Shown here in pieces: positions 38,976 to 50,245 of a stretch of 64,000 nucleotides of DNA. The notes below the pieces were generated by a model. The model was not told the origin of the DNA. It was given only the letters and a program-made list of their open reading frames with translations, and searched no databases. The position numbers and the translations under genes are program-made. This stretch comes from Eucommia ulmoides (taxonomy: Eukaryota > Streptophyta > Magnoliopsida > Garryales > Eucommiaceae), in NCBI GenBank assembly GCA_016647705.1, contig JAENRU010000279.1, positions 930,001 to 994,000 on the forward strand, in the 5' to 3' direction. Positions within the stretch are counted from its first letter, which is position 1, and the number at the start of each line of letters is the position of its first letter.

Positions 38976-39899
38976 CTAGCTTTCGTCTATATCAGAAGTG
39001 ACAGAATATATAAAATCACCAGACCAGACAGGAAAATCAGACGATGGTACTGTGTTTGCTCTTTGTTCCTCCGTCGGCATGTCTTGAGGATGGAGAAAAG
39101 GATTAAGAGGCATATGTAGAAGTTGAACATATTTGTCAAGCATCATCACTACTTTGCTCATTGAAGGCCTCTCAATAGGCTTCATTCGGATGCACCATAA
39201 CGCCACGATTATCATCTTCCTCACCATCTCCCTTTCTTCATTCGTTGTTGCACCCATTTCCACTTCTTTTCCTTCGAAATTTGCGTCTAGAAGGATGTTG
39301 TGAGGCTTGATATCGAAGTGAAAGATTTGAATATCGCAACCCCAATGTAAATACTCAATCCCACGGGCGACTCCAAGCGAAATTTGATACATCCTTTCGC
39401 AATTGAAGGAGACATTATTTCATTCTCTTGAAAAAATATATTTATCGAGCGAACCATTGGGCATGAAATTAAAGACGAGAGCACGTTTTGAACCGCTGAC
39501 ACAGAAGCCAACGAGATGCACCACGTTTACGTGGTGAATTCTACCAATGGTAGCAACTTCATTGATGAATTCTTGTCCTGTGGTCTTCAATTTCCCCAAC
39601 ATTTTGACAGCAACAAAAAGGTCGCTTCGGAGTTTTGCTTTATAAATAGTACCATACCCTTCTTCCCCCAATTTTTCCTTAAAACCGTTGGTCATTTTCT
39701 TGATATGAAAGTAAGAGTACCTTATAGGCATGAGGTTGTTATGACTTTGTAAGAAGTCTTCAATGGTGTCGTACGTTGATAAATGTCTTCTTCTCCATTT
39801 GCATCCCAATAGTAGAATAGGAATACTATCCCGTATAGGAATCTTATCGATAGAATGACAATAATGATACCAACTGTACAAGGAAAAAAATGTTAGCAT
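38976..39899 (-). pseudogene. Lr10/LRK10L-1-like receptor kinase pseudogene (K4)
   Basis: The most complete kinase copy. Minus strand, N to C: hydrophobic stretch, '[17 protein letters not shown]' juxtamembrane, '[20 protein letters not shown]', a glycine loop '[14 protein letters not shown]', catalytic Lys region '[16 protein letters not shown]', '[20 protein letters not shown]', '[15 protein letters not shown]', then a TGA stop at 39420-39422, 'GVARGIEYLHWGCDIQIFHF', and an intact catalytic loop DIKPHN. After 'ILLDANF' about 100 codons are gone, including DFG and APE, and the frame resumes in 'GKEVEMGATTNEE' to a normal C-tail. An acceptor-like 'ccttgtacag' precedes the exon. The extracellular exon was not found. 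Confidence 0.88.
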
Positions 39900-40021
39900 T
39901 TCCTAAAGGTTCACTTGGTTGGAATGATTGAAAAGTGGACCGATGCTCTTTTTCCCAGAAAAAGATATGCGATGATATAAATTCAAGACTTTATTTCCAA
40001 TTTTCTTTCACAGTTATTGTA

Positions 40022-40222
40022 GGGTTAATAGAACTTTACCCCCTATAGTTTAGCAGATTTGCACTTAATCCCATATGGTTTTTGACTTGGCACTCACCCC
40101 CATAGGGGGGTAAGTGTCAACGCAGAGGGCAAGTGCACTTAAATCAAGACTACAGGGGGATAAGTGCTAACATAGGAGTAAGTACAAATCAGCTTAACTA
40201 CAGGGGATAAAGTGCTAATAAC
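40022..40222. mobile_element. MITE of the same family as the fragment-bearing MULEs
   Basis: About 200 bp with terminal inverted repeats of roughly 45 bases: 'gggttaatagaactttaccc' at the left, and the inverse of 'gataaagtgctaataactc' at the right. Flanks 'gttattgta' and 'attattgta' form a 9-bp target duplication with one difference. The ends match those of the 1.1-kb element at 50246-51340. Its insertion point lies four bases into the LTR remnant that follows. Confidence 0.72.
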
Positions 40223-41040
40223 TCATTATTGTAATACCCCGAAAATTTATATTTTTGCATATATTATTTTCCAAGTTTAATATTTTTTTTGGATTATTTT
40301 GTATATTATGAAAATTTGTAATAAATATTTTATAATTTTAGGGAGATAAGTATAATTATTAAGTTTAATATGAATTATTTTATAATTGTAGGGTGTTAAG
40401 TATAATTTTTAAAAAACTTAATAAGCAAATAACGAGTTTGTGGCCATTAAAAGAAAAAAAAAAAAAAAAAAAAAAAGAAAAGAAAAAAAGAAGAAGAAAA
40501 AGAAAACGGGAGAAAATTTGCCAAACCCCCCCCCCCCCCAAAATATATATATATAAAGCGTGACACGTGTCCAAACCAAAAAAATTGCTTAACCTTATAT
40601 ATGGTTGAGTTGTTCTTTTTGGGTTGGAATTTGAGGAACGGTTCTATATATATATATATATATTAAGATCATATAGGGGTGCGTGTGTTTTCTACCGAAC
40701 CGAAAAAAAAAAAAAAAGAAAAAAAAAAAAAAAGCGAAGAAGAATCAAGAGCAGAGAAATAAAATTTATACAGTAGCGATTTTGATTCGGATTTTAGGTA
40801 GAATTTCTAACTGTTTTAATATATGTATTTAATATCTCTCTCAAGTATGTAATTCATGCCAAGTTATTGTTAAATTTTAATTATTAATTTTCATGAAATA
40901 TTTAGGAATATTATGTGAAAATTATATAAAATACACGTCTATGTGTTTTATTTGAGAATTGATTAAATGCACATATTAGAGAAGTTAAAATTCCACTTGA
41001 AGAATTAGTGTAGACTTAATCATATTCCGCCTTAGAACAT
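40223..41040 (+). mobile_element. LTR remnant, Tekay-type, about 0.8 kb
   Basis: Opens TGTAATACCCCGAAAATTTA, a typical LTR start. It has a TATA-like 'aaatatatatatataaagcg' before 40565 and a purine-rich leader (40700-40760), then 'ttttgattcggattttaggt'. The right end was not defined; host module S sequence resumes near 41045. Fossil. Confidence 0.6.
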
Positions 41041-41044
41041 ATAA

Positions 41045-41400
41045 CAGATGCAAGCAAATTACCAAAATAGAGTAAATAATCCTTCTATCGACGGAGAAGT
41101 AAACAAAAAATGAACGCAACTCGAAGCATATAGAGGAAGAATACGAAACTTACAACATCAAGGAGCTCCAGCAGCACTCATGCGTTTCAATTTCTCTGGA
41201 AGTAGAAATCGCCTTTTGAATCCACATCGACTCGCACCTTTTGCAGCTTCTTCTTCTTCTCCAGTAAAGGAATTTCTTCTTCCAGAAAAACTGAGCCCAG
41301 AGAGAGCAAGAGAGCGAGAGGGCCTTGTGGGCTTAAACTGGGTCCATGGAAATTGGGCCCAGCTATATAAATTACTTTAGATATGTGGGACAACCCAATG
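41045..41400 (-). other. module S, copy 3, with the unrecognised exon-like segment
   Basis: Minus strand 41265-41140 reads 'KKLQKVRVDVDSKGDFYF' then 'QRN', a stop, and 'VLLELLDVV' before GTAAG. This parallels 12.6 kb, where the same residues occur with changes at Y/D, Q/K, K/D and S/Y. Such a pattern fits a once-coding exon. No family recognised. The right part carries the 'tataaattactttagat' block that forms the tip of an inverted repeat. Confidence 0.45.
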
Positions 41401-41955
41401 GGCCCTCTTTCATGACGGACAACTACTATTTCATTTTTGAATTTTTTGAAATCCATATATGAATATTTTACAATAATTTTTTCTAAAATTTAAATTTAAC
41501 CTCCGATTAATAACACAATTAAACAATTAAAATTATATGTATTAAGTACTTATCAAATTAATTACGCTTGACCTAAAATATAAATATCACTTAAAAATTG
41601 TTCAAAAATTTAAGTGATGCGCGACATACTTAATTTTTTAACACAATAAATATAATAAAATATCTAGTTATCATAACCAACATTTATACCAATACTATAA
41701 AATCTCACAAAAAAAAAATTATATACAAAAACTTATTGATACTAAAAAAAAATAGAAAGATAAAGTTGTAGAAAGAGATTAGAGAGAGGAACAAAATTTT
41801 ATACAAAAAAATATTTTTAAAAATTAAAAAAATAATTTTATATATGTTTGTAGTCAAAGCTTGCCAACAGATGAAAGGAATCAATGAGTTTGGACAACTG
41901 TTGATCCCAACATGTTCGTCGATCACCTGCAAAAAGACCAACTAGGGTAATCCTT
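41345..41955 (+). repeat. left arm of a large inverted repeat
   Basis: Begins 'aattgggcccagctatataa' and ends near 'caaaaagaccaactagg'. Its inverse lies at 43760-44672, in the same order, with clear base-for-base stretches such as 'ctatttcatttt', 'attaataacacaattaaa', 'tatcataaccaacatttata' and 'gatcacctgcaaaaagacca'. It is module S sequence. Confidence 0.8.
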
Positions 41956-42059
41956 AGCGATATCCTTCGGACATAAGGGTAAAAGTATTTTAGCTGAATA
42001 AGAAATGAGATTGCAAGGACTGTAAATGCGAACCACGAAACCCCCAAGAGATGGCCATA

Positions 42060-42319
42060 TATATAGGCAAGAACTCTGGATTGGTGTTCTTAAATTTTTA
42101 TTTGTCTTCTCGAAATTTTTAGAACATAATAAATTTGAGATTGATTTTTGTTTCGGGTCTAATTTTTTGGAAACAAAATAAAAAAATGAGAAAAATAATA
42201 ATAATATACAATTAACCAATTAATTGATCTCCACAAACTTTTACTTGACTTTAGAGGAGACTTGGGAGTCTACTTTGAAAGTTGTTCTAAATTATTAGGT
42301 CTCTTGTTTATTTTAATAG
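42060..42319. repeat. module R, partial (copy 3)
   Basis: 'gatctccacaaacttttact' to 'ttaatagagtatgaat' matches 15250-15340. A MULE splits the module here; it resumes at 43541. Confidence 0.7.
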
Positions 42320-42328
42320 AGTATGAAT

Positions 42329-43531
42329 GGGGTAATACCACTTATACCCCCTCAAGTATAGTGATATTCCACATACACCCCCTAACTTTCAAAATTATCA
42401 AGGCAACCCCCTACCGAAGTTTTTTTTAATGAATTGCCCATTTTGCCTTTACTAATTTAGAATAGAAAAATAATAAAATAACCAAAATTAATGAATGACC
42501 AAACTGCCCTCATTTTTTCTTTCTTTTTCTTTTTCCTTCATCTTCAATCCCCACCATCACCAAGCTCTGCTCCGTGTTCCGTCACCAATCGTCGTTCAAC
42601 CTTCGATCACCTTCTCCGTCCCTCAATCGTCACTGACAGTTATTAACAAATCGAAAATCCCGTCCTCATCCCTCAATCTCTGTCTCCGTCCCTCAATCGT
42701 CGTTTAACCCTAAATCGAATGTGGTGGTCAACGATGGCAGGGAATGGAACGATGGCACGATGGCCAATTTCTCTCTCTAAACCCATCAACCAGTGGCCAA
42801 TCTCTCTCTCTAAACCGATCAACCGGTGGCCAATCTCTCATGTTGTTGAGGGTTGAAATCGAAATCAAAAGTCGTAGGGGGTCGATTTTGATTTCTTCTT
42901 TTTTTTTCTCTTCATTTTCCCTTCGTTTCGACGGTGTTGTTGTTTGTTTTGGTTGTTTTGTTCGGCGGTGTTATTGTTTGGTTTGGTTGTTTTGTTCGGC
43001 GGTGTTGTTCGGTGGTGGTGTTCATTTTCGTTGTGTTGTTCGGCGTTGTTGTTGTTTGTTTTGGTGGTGTTTGGCAGTGGTATTGTTTTTGGTTCGACGG
43101 TGTTGTGGTGTGGAAATGGTCCCTGGTGGCGGCGGTGGTGTTCCTTTAGTGTTCGGCGCTTCGGTGATGGTGGTGTTCGGTTCGGAGGTGGTGGGGTTTT
43201 GGGCTGGAAAGTGGCGACGGTGGTGGGGAAACATGGTGAAAGGATCTGGGGGTTCTAATTATAATATACACCCTTAAAGTTTTATTAAATTTTATTTTAA
43301 ACCATCATATTTAATACAAGGGCAATTTAGTTTTTAGATAAAGAGAGTAGGGTTAATTAAGTAAAAAAAAATGAGTTGACTTTTCCAAGGGTATTTTTGG
43401 AATAAAAAATGAATAGGAGGTTTCAGTGTCATTTGACCAAATAGTTCAAGGGCCTCCCATGTAGTTTTTAAAGTTGAAGGGATTCCCGTGGTTTCGGACA
43501 ATATTGAGGGGGTGTAAGTGGTATTTCCCCA
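42329..43531. mobile_element. Mutator-like non-autonomous element with a GC-rich insert
   Basis: Flanked by a perfect 9-bp duplication 'agtatgaat' (42320-42328, 43532-43540). Ends are long, diverged inverted repeats: 'ggggtaataccacttatacc' at the left and the inverse of 'ggtgtaagtggtatttcccc' at the right, with similarity reaching about 90 bases inward. The interior (42520-43250) is much richer in GC and CT, then G and T, than anything nearby, as expected if host DNA was captured. The long G/T-rich frame inside (42744-43277) is Cys, Val and Phe rich and tandemly repetitive and is unlikely to be a protein. Confidence 0.75.
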
Positions 43532-43540
43532 AGTATGAAT

Positions 43541-43740
43541 TACATACTAATTGATTTTTTATGTGATGAAAGTTAAAGCATTGTCTTCACTTGTTTTGTT
43601 CTATTTGTTGACTGATTTTTATGCAGAGAGACTTAGCTTCTATCTTGATTGGTTAGAACAACAACAAATCAGTAAGGTGGTAGGAACCTGACAAAATCTT
43701 ATAAAAGCTACTAGATGGAAATGAATTTATTTTTCAATTA
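43541..43740. repeat. module R, continuation of copy 3
   Basis: 'ttaaagcattgtcttcactt' and 'tatgcagagagacttagctt' match 15367-15450, continuing the module interrupted by the MULE. Confidence 0.65.
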
Positions 43741-43759
43741 ACAAATTGTTTGAACCCTA

Positions 43760-44672
43760 GTTGGTCTTTTTGCAGGTGATCGACGAACATATTGGGATCA
43801 ACAATCATTCTAACTCCTTGTTTTCTTTCATCTATTGGCAAACTTCGACTATAAACTTACATAAAATTTTGTTTTTAATCTTTTTTTTTGAAATATTTTT
43901 TTTGAACTTTAAAACAAACGCTAGTTTTAAAATATAGTATTTTAAAGTTGGAGTGGAAACATTTAGGGTGGAAAGGAAAATGGACAATCCGCAAATTGTT
44001 GTAGGCCCAAATACAATACAAACAAGAATTAGAATAAAACCAATCAATAATAACAAAGGTGTACATCTATTCTCTATTCAAATTTAAACTAGGCTCGATG
44101 TGGTTTTAATTGAATTATTCTATTTTTATAAGCGATTAACACTGGAAATTTAAATGTTGGATATATTAAGTAGTTTTTTTAATATTTTTAACTTTCAAAA
44201 AATTACTTTCGCATAAATTTTTGTTCCTCTCTCTAATCTTTCTTGACAACTTTATCTCTCTATTTTTTCTCAATTATCTATAATTTTTTGTATATAATTT
44301 TTTTTTTTGAGATTTTATTGTATTGGTGTAAATACTTGTTGTGATAATTAGATATTTTATGATATTTACTCTAAAAAATTAAGTAAATCACGCATCACAT
44401 AAATTTGAACAAAGTTTAAGTGTTATTTAAATTTTAGGTGATTGTTTAATTTAATAAGTTCTTAATGCATACAATTTTAAGTATTTAATTGTGTTATTAA
44501 TTGAAGTCTAAATTTAAATTTTTGAAAAAATTATTATAAGATATTTTTTATATGAATTAAAATTTTAATTTTGTAAATTATTTATCAAAAAATTCAAAAT
44601 GAAATAGTACACGTCTGCCATAAAAGAGAACCACATATCTAAGTAATTGATATAGATGGGCCCAAATTGGAA
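43760..44672 (-). repeat. right arm of the large inverted repeat
   Basis: Inverse of 41345-41955. It is longer because 43890-44130, present in other module S copies (for example 54890-55080), is absent from the left arm. No gene. Confidence 0.8.
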
Positions 44673-44893
44673 ATAGGATAAAAATCATATTCCAACCACC
44701 ATACTAATTTGCAAGTTGTAACCAATGAGTAATTGATATAGATGGGCCCAAATTATGTGGAAATAGGATAAAAATCATATTCCAACCACCATATTAATTT
44801 GTAACCAATGAGTAATTAATATAGATGGACCCAAATTCTGTGGAAATAGGATAAAAATTATATTTCAACCACCATATTAATTTGTAACCAATT
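44642..44893. repeat. tandem triplication, about 85-bp unit
   Basis: Three units, each 'agtaattgatatagatggg' followed by 'cccaaatt', 'ggaaataggataaaaatcat' and 'ttgtaaccaatg'. Units two and three are the closest. It arose at the outer tip of the inverted repeat. Confidence 0.9.
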
Positions 44894-44965
44894 GATGCCA
44901 AGCCTTTCTGTTTAAAAGTCAATTAAACAATATTCATTTAATATGTGATATGTATTCTAAAAATA

Positions 44966-45140
44966 AAAGGGGTAGAACTTTCAATGTACTCCCAAATCTC
45001 CTATAAAATCAAGCAAAAACTTGTGGAGATCAACAAATTGGCCAAACCATTTACACCTCCCCCCCCAACTCTTTGATATTCCACATACTCCCCCTAACTT
45101 TCCAAATTACCACGGGAACCCCTAGCGGAGTAATTTTTAA
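44966..45140 (-). mobile_element. MULE end fragment plus module R edge, inverted
   Basis: 'tactcccaaatctcctataa' through 'aaattaccacgggaacccct' is the inverse of 49785-49935. The 'ccccctaactttccaaatta' part resembles the terminal repeat of the MULE at 42329. No second end was found. Confidence 0.5.
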
Positions 45141-45739
45141 TGACCAGAAACTTAAGTGGCATACAAAAATAAAAATAATTTGTTTTTATTGTGTTCTCCA
45201 ATTTAATTCCGTTTTTGAATATTTCAATAATGCAAATAAAAATTTAAGAGTACCAACAGTAAAAGAAACATAATTAATACTACAAGAAAGCTAAAAAAGA
45301 AACAAATTAATTTTAGTATGAAACAACTTATTTTAACTGCAGTAAATTTATTTTGAGCATGATTGCTTATATTCTCTCTCTATTTTTATTTTTATTTTTT
45401 TGTTTGTAGGGTGATTAGATAGGAACAAAATTTCGTTATATTCAATGTGTCTCATATATTTTATATATGTGTCTGATACATCTTGAATACGTCTAGATGT
45501 TTCAATGATATTGAATACGCAAGATACACATTTCTTATTATTTTCTTTTCGTGTGCAATACCGGTATTTTAGTTAGTGGACGGAAAGAAATGTCATTTTT
45601 TTTTCGCTATTTCCTTTTTTGTTACCTTCTACAATAACCAATGAAAATAGAATCAAAGTCTCCCTACTTGAAAAGTAAATGTCAGTCAGTGTCACACATT
45701 AGCGTGTTTTATTATTATTTTTTTATAGTGTATGCCAAG
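45141..45739. other. AT-rich stretch with an inverted module R scrap
   Basis: 45440-45535 ('gtgtctcatatattttatat', 'gtgtctgatacatcttgaat') is the inverse of module R sequence near 15690-15740. The rest shows nothing recognisable. Confidence 0.5.
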
Positions 45740-46720
45740 CGCGATGTAGAAATTCTAAATAATATCAATAATCGTAATACTTAATCACTAACTCAATCTT
45801 GTTCCTATCTAATCACCTTACAAACCAAAGAGAGAGAGAGAGAATATAAGCAATCACACCCAAAATAAATTTACTGCAGTGAAAATAAATTATTTCTTAC
45901 TAAAACTAACTTGTTTCTTTTTTAGTTTTCTTGTAGTATTAAGTGTGTTTCTTTTATTATTGGTGTTCTTAATTTTTTATTTGTATTCTTCAAATATTTA
46001 AAAACTGAATAAATTCGAGAATGTGATAGATTTATTATTTTTGTATGCCAATTTGTTGATCTCCTTGAGCTTTTGCTTGATTTTGGAGGAGACTTAAGAG
46101 TCTACTTTGAAAGTTCTTCTGTATTATTAAGTATTCCTTTCATTTTCAGAGTATGAATCACATATTGCTGATCATATTACATTCACTTGTTTGGTCCCTT
46201 CTGTTGACTGGCTTTTAAGTAGTGAGATTTTGATTGGCTAGTAGAAGAGTCTAAGGGCATATTCTATCAAATTAATAAGGTGGTTGGAATTCAATTTTGA
46301 TTGGCTAATAGAAGAGTCTTAGGGCATGTTTTATCAAATTAATAAGCTAATTGGAATTCAATTTTGATTGGCTAGTAGAAGAGTCTTAGGGCATGTTCTA
46401 TCAAATTAATAAGGTGGTTGGAATTCAATTTTAATTGGCTAATAGAAGAGTTTAAGAGTATGTTCTATCAAATTAATAAGGTGGTTGCAATTCAATTTTG
46501 ATTGGCTAGTAGAAGAGTTGCATGTTCTATCAAATGAATGAAGTGGTTGGAATCTTGGATGTTTCTTATGAAAACTACTTGATGGAAATAAGAAGTTTCT
46601 CTTATGTAGGCATGTTTTATTGGATAAATATTCAATAGATATTTACTAGAATTGAAACATTTGGACGTATTTGAGCCGTATAGTAATGTGTCAGACACAT
46701 TACAAAATGAAAAATATCTT
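45740..46720. repeat. module R, copy 4
   Basis: Runs from 'gtagaaattctaaataatat' to 'gaaacatttggacgtatttg'. It contains a local tandem expansion at 46226-46555. No gene. Confidence 0.75.
46226..46555. repeat. tandem array, about 5 x 72-74 bp
   Basis: Repeated unit 'gattggctagtagaagagtc', 'taagggcatattctatcaaa', 'ttaataaggtggttggaatt'. Each copy differs by a few bases. Other module R copies have a single unit. Confidence 0.92.
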
Positions 46721-47560
46721 TTTTGGCCCCTCATAATTGGGGTTGGTGTTCAATTGGCCCCTACTAGTTAATATTCGACACGTTTGGTCCCTCATAATTG
46801 AAATTGGGTGTAATTTGACCCAAATTGAAAATTCGTTAGTCAAAATTGACGGCCAACTATTAGTGTAAGGGTATTTTGGTCATTTTGCGTTCAAAAGTCT
46901 CTTCAACCTTTATGGGTTAATTATACTTTTGCACCTCTATGTTTCATTTTACAACTTTTAAAAATTGACATTTTTATTTTTCATCCTAATTGGCCTTAAG
47001 ACTTAAAATTTAGGATTTTTTAGTTACGAAATTAGAATTTTAGCCCTCAATTCACGCGCTACATCATTTTTTCCTAAAGTCCAAAATTATTGTCAAGACT
47101 CCGTATACTATAAAAATAAATATAATTTTTATGTATTACAATAACTTTGGACTAAACCCATAAAATTTATAAACCCCTTATAATTTACATAAATTTATGA
47201 TAATTTAAAAATAAAATAAAATTACAAAGGATTAATACCATTGACACCTCCTATTATTTCCAGTGAAACTAAACCTCTTGAGACATCTCATATAATATTA
47301 CATTTAAGTTAATTAACACCTCTTCGACAAAATATAGAAATTTAATTGTTAATTTTACCTTTTGAAAGTCAACTAACATTTTTATTTTTCCTAAATCAAC
47401 CATAATATCTTTATCTAAAGACAAAATTATCCTTCAATTAAAAATGAGGGTCCAAAATAAAACATAAAAAAATAATAAGGGTAGTTATTGGAATTAAGTT
47501 CATTTCCTCCATCTTCCTTGGTCTATATCACATGAGAAAAATAAAATAAAATAGACAATT
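46720..47560. other. non-coding stretch with DNA-element ends
   Basis: 'ttttttggcccctcataatt' (46726) and 'tttggtccctcataattgaa' look like one end of a MULE/MITE family seen also near 13.9 and 51.85 kb. 'taataccattgacacctcc' (47232) looks like the end of another. No paired end, no gene. Confidence 0.4.
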
Positions 47561-47565
47561 GGCCA

Positions 47566-48074
47566 ATTTATTGATCTCCACAAGCTTTTGCTTGACTTTG
47601 GAGGAGATTTGGGAGTCTACTTTGAAAGTTCTTTTGCATTATTAAGTAGGTTGTTCATTTTAATAGAGTATGAATCACATCCTAATTGATCAAAGAGAGA
47701 CTTGACTTTTATTTTGATTGGTTAGAACTTCAACCTTGACTATTTTTGTTGGTAGAAGAGTCTAAGGGTACCTTCTATCAAATAAATAAGGTGGTAGGAA
47801 TCTGACAATTTCTTATGAAAACTACTAGATGGAACAAGAAACTCAATAGATATGTACTAGATAAGTATCTCTAACGTATCCAATATAACTAAAACATTTA
47901 GATAATATTCGAGAAGTACAGTAATGTGCCAAAGATGTATCAGGATTAAATGAGTCACATTGAAAATATTAACTTTTATACAATTTATTTTGTATTTTAT
48001 AAATGTGTTCGATTGTTTCTTGTTTTAAAACATATAGCAAATAAAACATATCAAAATAATTATATTTATTGAGT
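47566..48074. repeat. module R, copy 5
   Basis: 'ttgatctccacaagcttttg' to 'catatcaaaataattatatt'. Here, without an insertion, module R runs directly into module P, which shows their original order. Confidence 0.75.
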
Positions 48075-48540
48075 TTGTCATGGACGTACCCGTATGTTAT
48101 TATTTTTCTTTTAAAATTTATGGTGTATTTGAATCCGTATTGTTTATAATTTAAGTTTGAGCCTGGTTCAAATCTTGAAAATATAATTTCTACATACAAT
48201 TGCAAACATGTGTACATCTAATTCTCTTAAGACCCCGCAATGGCAGGAACTTTGTCTATACTTTTTTTTTTAATTAAGTTCGTTTATATTTTGGGGAATC
48301 GTACAACATAAATGTTAACCAAACAATCTACTGCAGAAAACGGAAAATACAGTACAAGAAGTTCTTACCTGCCAGCATGGTCTTTGCCTTTGCTTCTGCC
48401 TCAACCTTCACCTCCACTTTCAAAGCATCTAAGCAGTGCACTGCTTTCACCTCCAAAAATTTAGCATTCAATAAAAATCATGTCCTGCAACACATCAAGA
48501 GAGATTGAAAAAAAAATCATTCACTAATTTTTGTGTCTAA
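48075..48540 (-). other. module P, copy 2, with 72-bp exon-like segment
   Basis: Matches 9012-9480. Minus strand 48440-48369 is the 72-base segment 'HCLDALKVEVKVEAEAKAKT' plus MLAG, ending before GTAAG, and preceded by 'gtgaaagcag'. Both splice-like sites are intact. Function unknown. Confidence 0.5.
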
Positions 48541-49110
48541 TTCATGGTAGAATTACACATCGAATCTATGAGGCTTCTGAAAGTTGTCTATATATGAAAG
48601 GATTTGCTCAACTTGACATCATATGGTTTTAGGTTGGAACCTCCAAACATGGTATCAAAGTTAGGTTTAGGAAGTTATGTTTCTTTGTCTCCAATTGTTT
48701 GGATGATTATCTTTTCTCTTCTCTTTGTTTGATTGCATCACGTGTAAGGCGGGATTGTACGTTGAATCTGTGAGACTTTCTCACAATCCATCAAGAGAGT
48801 CAAAAGATTAAAAAAAAAAAGACTTCACTAATTTGTGTCTAGTTCATGTTAGATTTCTACATCGAATCTATGATTGAGAAGTCTATATAAGCAAAAAATT
48901 ACTCCACTCTTGATATCATATGATTTTAGGTTGAAACCTCTTAACATGGTATCAAAATTAGGTTTCAGAAGACTCGTTACTTTGTTCCTGATTGTTCGAA
49001 TATTTGTATTTTCTCTTCTATTTGTTTCATTGCATCACGTGTAAGGCAAGATTATACGTGAGATTGATTTTTAAAATCCCACATTGAATCTGTGAAATTT
49101 TCAAAGTACT
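48540..49110 (+). mobile_element. TRIM-like tandem array
   Basis: Four short related LTR-like stretches start near 48549, 48757, 48849 and 49060 ('cacatcgaatctatgaggct' type). Primer-site-like 'catggtatcaaagttaggtt' segments lie near 48649 and 48947, and 'gcatcacgtgtaaggc' runs near 48735 and 49032. This suggests two miniature elements sharing LTRs head to tail. No coding part. Fossil. Confidence 0.6.
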
Positions 49111-49329
49111 TTATGAAAGGAGGGTGGAAGCAGCCACAAAAAAGTTCTCCATTTTCCCAATACTTGGACAATTTGTCGGCAATGGAATTAGCTTCTCTAC
49201 AAAAGACTTGGTCAGGTCAAAGTAATTGGAAAGAAAAAAGGTACTTGAAACAAATTAATAATAGTACAAATTCAAATTATTATTTTTTTCACAAGTACAT
49301 AGAACACTAATTGAACTTTCAATATTCCA

Positions 49330-49767
49330 TTACTTGCACTCGGAAATAATTTCAAGCCCAGTAGCATACTGCTTTCCACGAGTGGTTGCTCTTCTGCCAT
49401 TGTTGGTCATCGACCCAAAAGGATTTTGAGGAACATTCAACTCCCCTTCTCCTTCCAACATCTGAATCACAACTTTCATTGAAGGCCTATCTATTGGGTA
49501 CCACTGTATGCACCGCAGCCTAACAATTGTAATTCTCCTCGCAATCTTATCATCACCCTCTTCCTCAAATCCAAATCCGAAGTCCTCCTCTTCTTCCAAC
49601 TTCTTGTATATCCATTCCGAAAAGTAAACATCATCGTTATCCTCATTCTCCTTCCTGGTGGTTGCTCCCACAATTTCGAGCAACAACATTCCAAAACTAA
49701 AGACATCTGACTTGTAGGAAACGTTTCCAAAATTCCTAGAAAACACTTCAGGAGCAATGTAGCCCAC
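49330..49767 (-). pseudogene. LRK10L-2/PR5K-like kinase C-lobe, open frame (K5)
   Basis: Minus strand, 145 codons without a break: MGYIAPEVFSRNFGNVSYK, 'SDVFSFGMLLLEIVGATTRK', 'YFSEWIYKKLEEEEDFGFG', 'RRITIVRLRCIQWYPIDRPS', 'MKVVIQMLEGEGELNVPQNP', and end ISECK stop. It starts at the Met just before the APE motif and runs to a normal family C-terminus. All upstream kinase sequence is missing; at 49768 it changes to MULE-end-like sequence ('gttcccatggtaatttggga'). K9 has the same boundary, and K1 has the same C-lobe. It cannot bind ATP or phosphorylate. It may be a relic or may encode a short C-lobe protein; the open frame alone does not decide. Confidence 0.82.
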
Positions 49768-49850
49768 CAGGGGTTCCCATGGTAATTTGGGAAGTTAGGG
49801 GGTATATGTGGAATATTAAAAGAGTTAGGGGGGGGGGGGTTGTTAAATGG
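49768..49850. mobile_element. MULE end fragment next to K5
   Basis: 'aatttgggaagttagggggt' then 'atatgtggaatattaaaaga' and a run of 12 G. It is the inverse of 45060-45130 and resembles MULE terminal repeats. It marks the break of the kinase. Confidence 0.5.
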
Positions 49851-50245
49851 TATGGCCAATTTGTTGATCTCCACAAGTCTTTACTTGACTTTGGAGGAGA
49901 CTTGGGAGTACATTGAAAGTTCTGCATTATTAGGTACTTATTTCATTTTCAGAATACAAATCACCGACTTGGGAGTACATTGAAAGTTCTGCATTATTAG
50001 GTACTTCTTTCATTTTCAGAGTACAAATCACACATTAAATAAACATTGTCTCTTCTGTTTGTTGACTTTTAAGTAGAGAGACTTGACATCAATTTTAATT
50101 GGCTACAAATTAATAAGGTGGTTGGAATCTTGGATATTACGTCTGAAAGCTACTGGATGAAAATAGGAAGAGTCTAAGGGTATCTGCATTACTCTTTGTG
50201 GTAGTAAAAGAGTAGTCTAAGAGAATTTTCTATCAAATCAATACG
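49850..50245. repeat. module R, copy 6
   Basis: 'ccaatttgttgatctccaca' onward, with a 57-base internal duplication ('cttgggagtacattgaaagt' twice, near 49899 and 49969) that copy 8 (60725) lacks. Confidence 0.75.

Noticed and set aside
42744-43277. A 177-codon frame, Cys, Phe and Val rich
   Set aside because: It comes from tandem 'gttttgttcggcggtgttg'-type repeats inside a MULE; overlapping frames on both strands are equally long, and no domain is visible.
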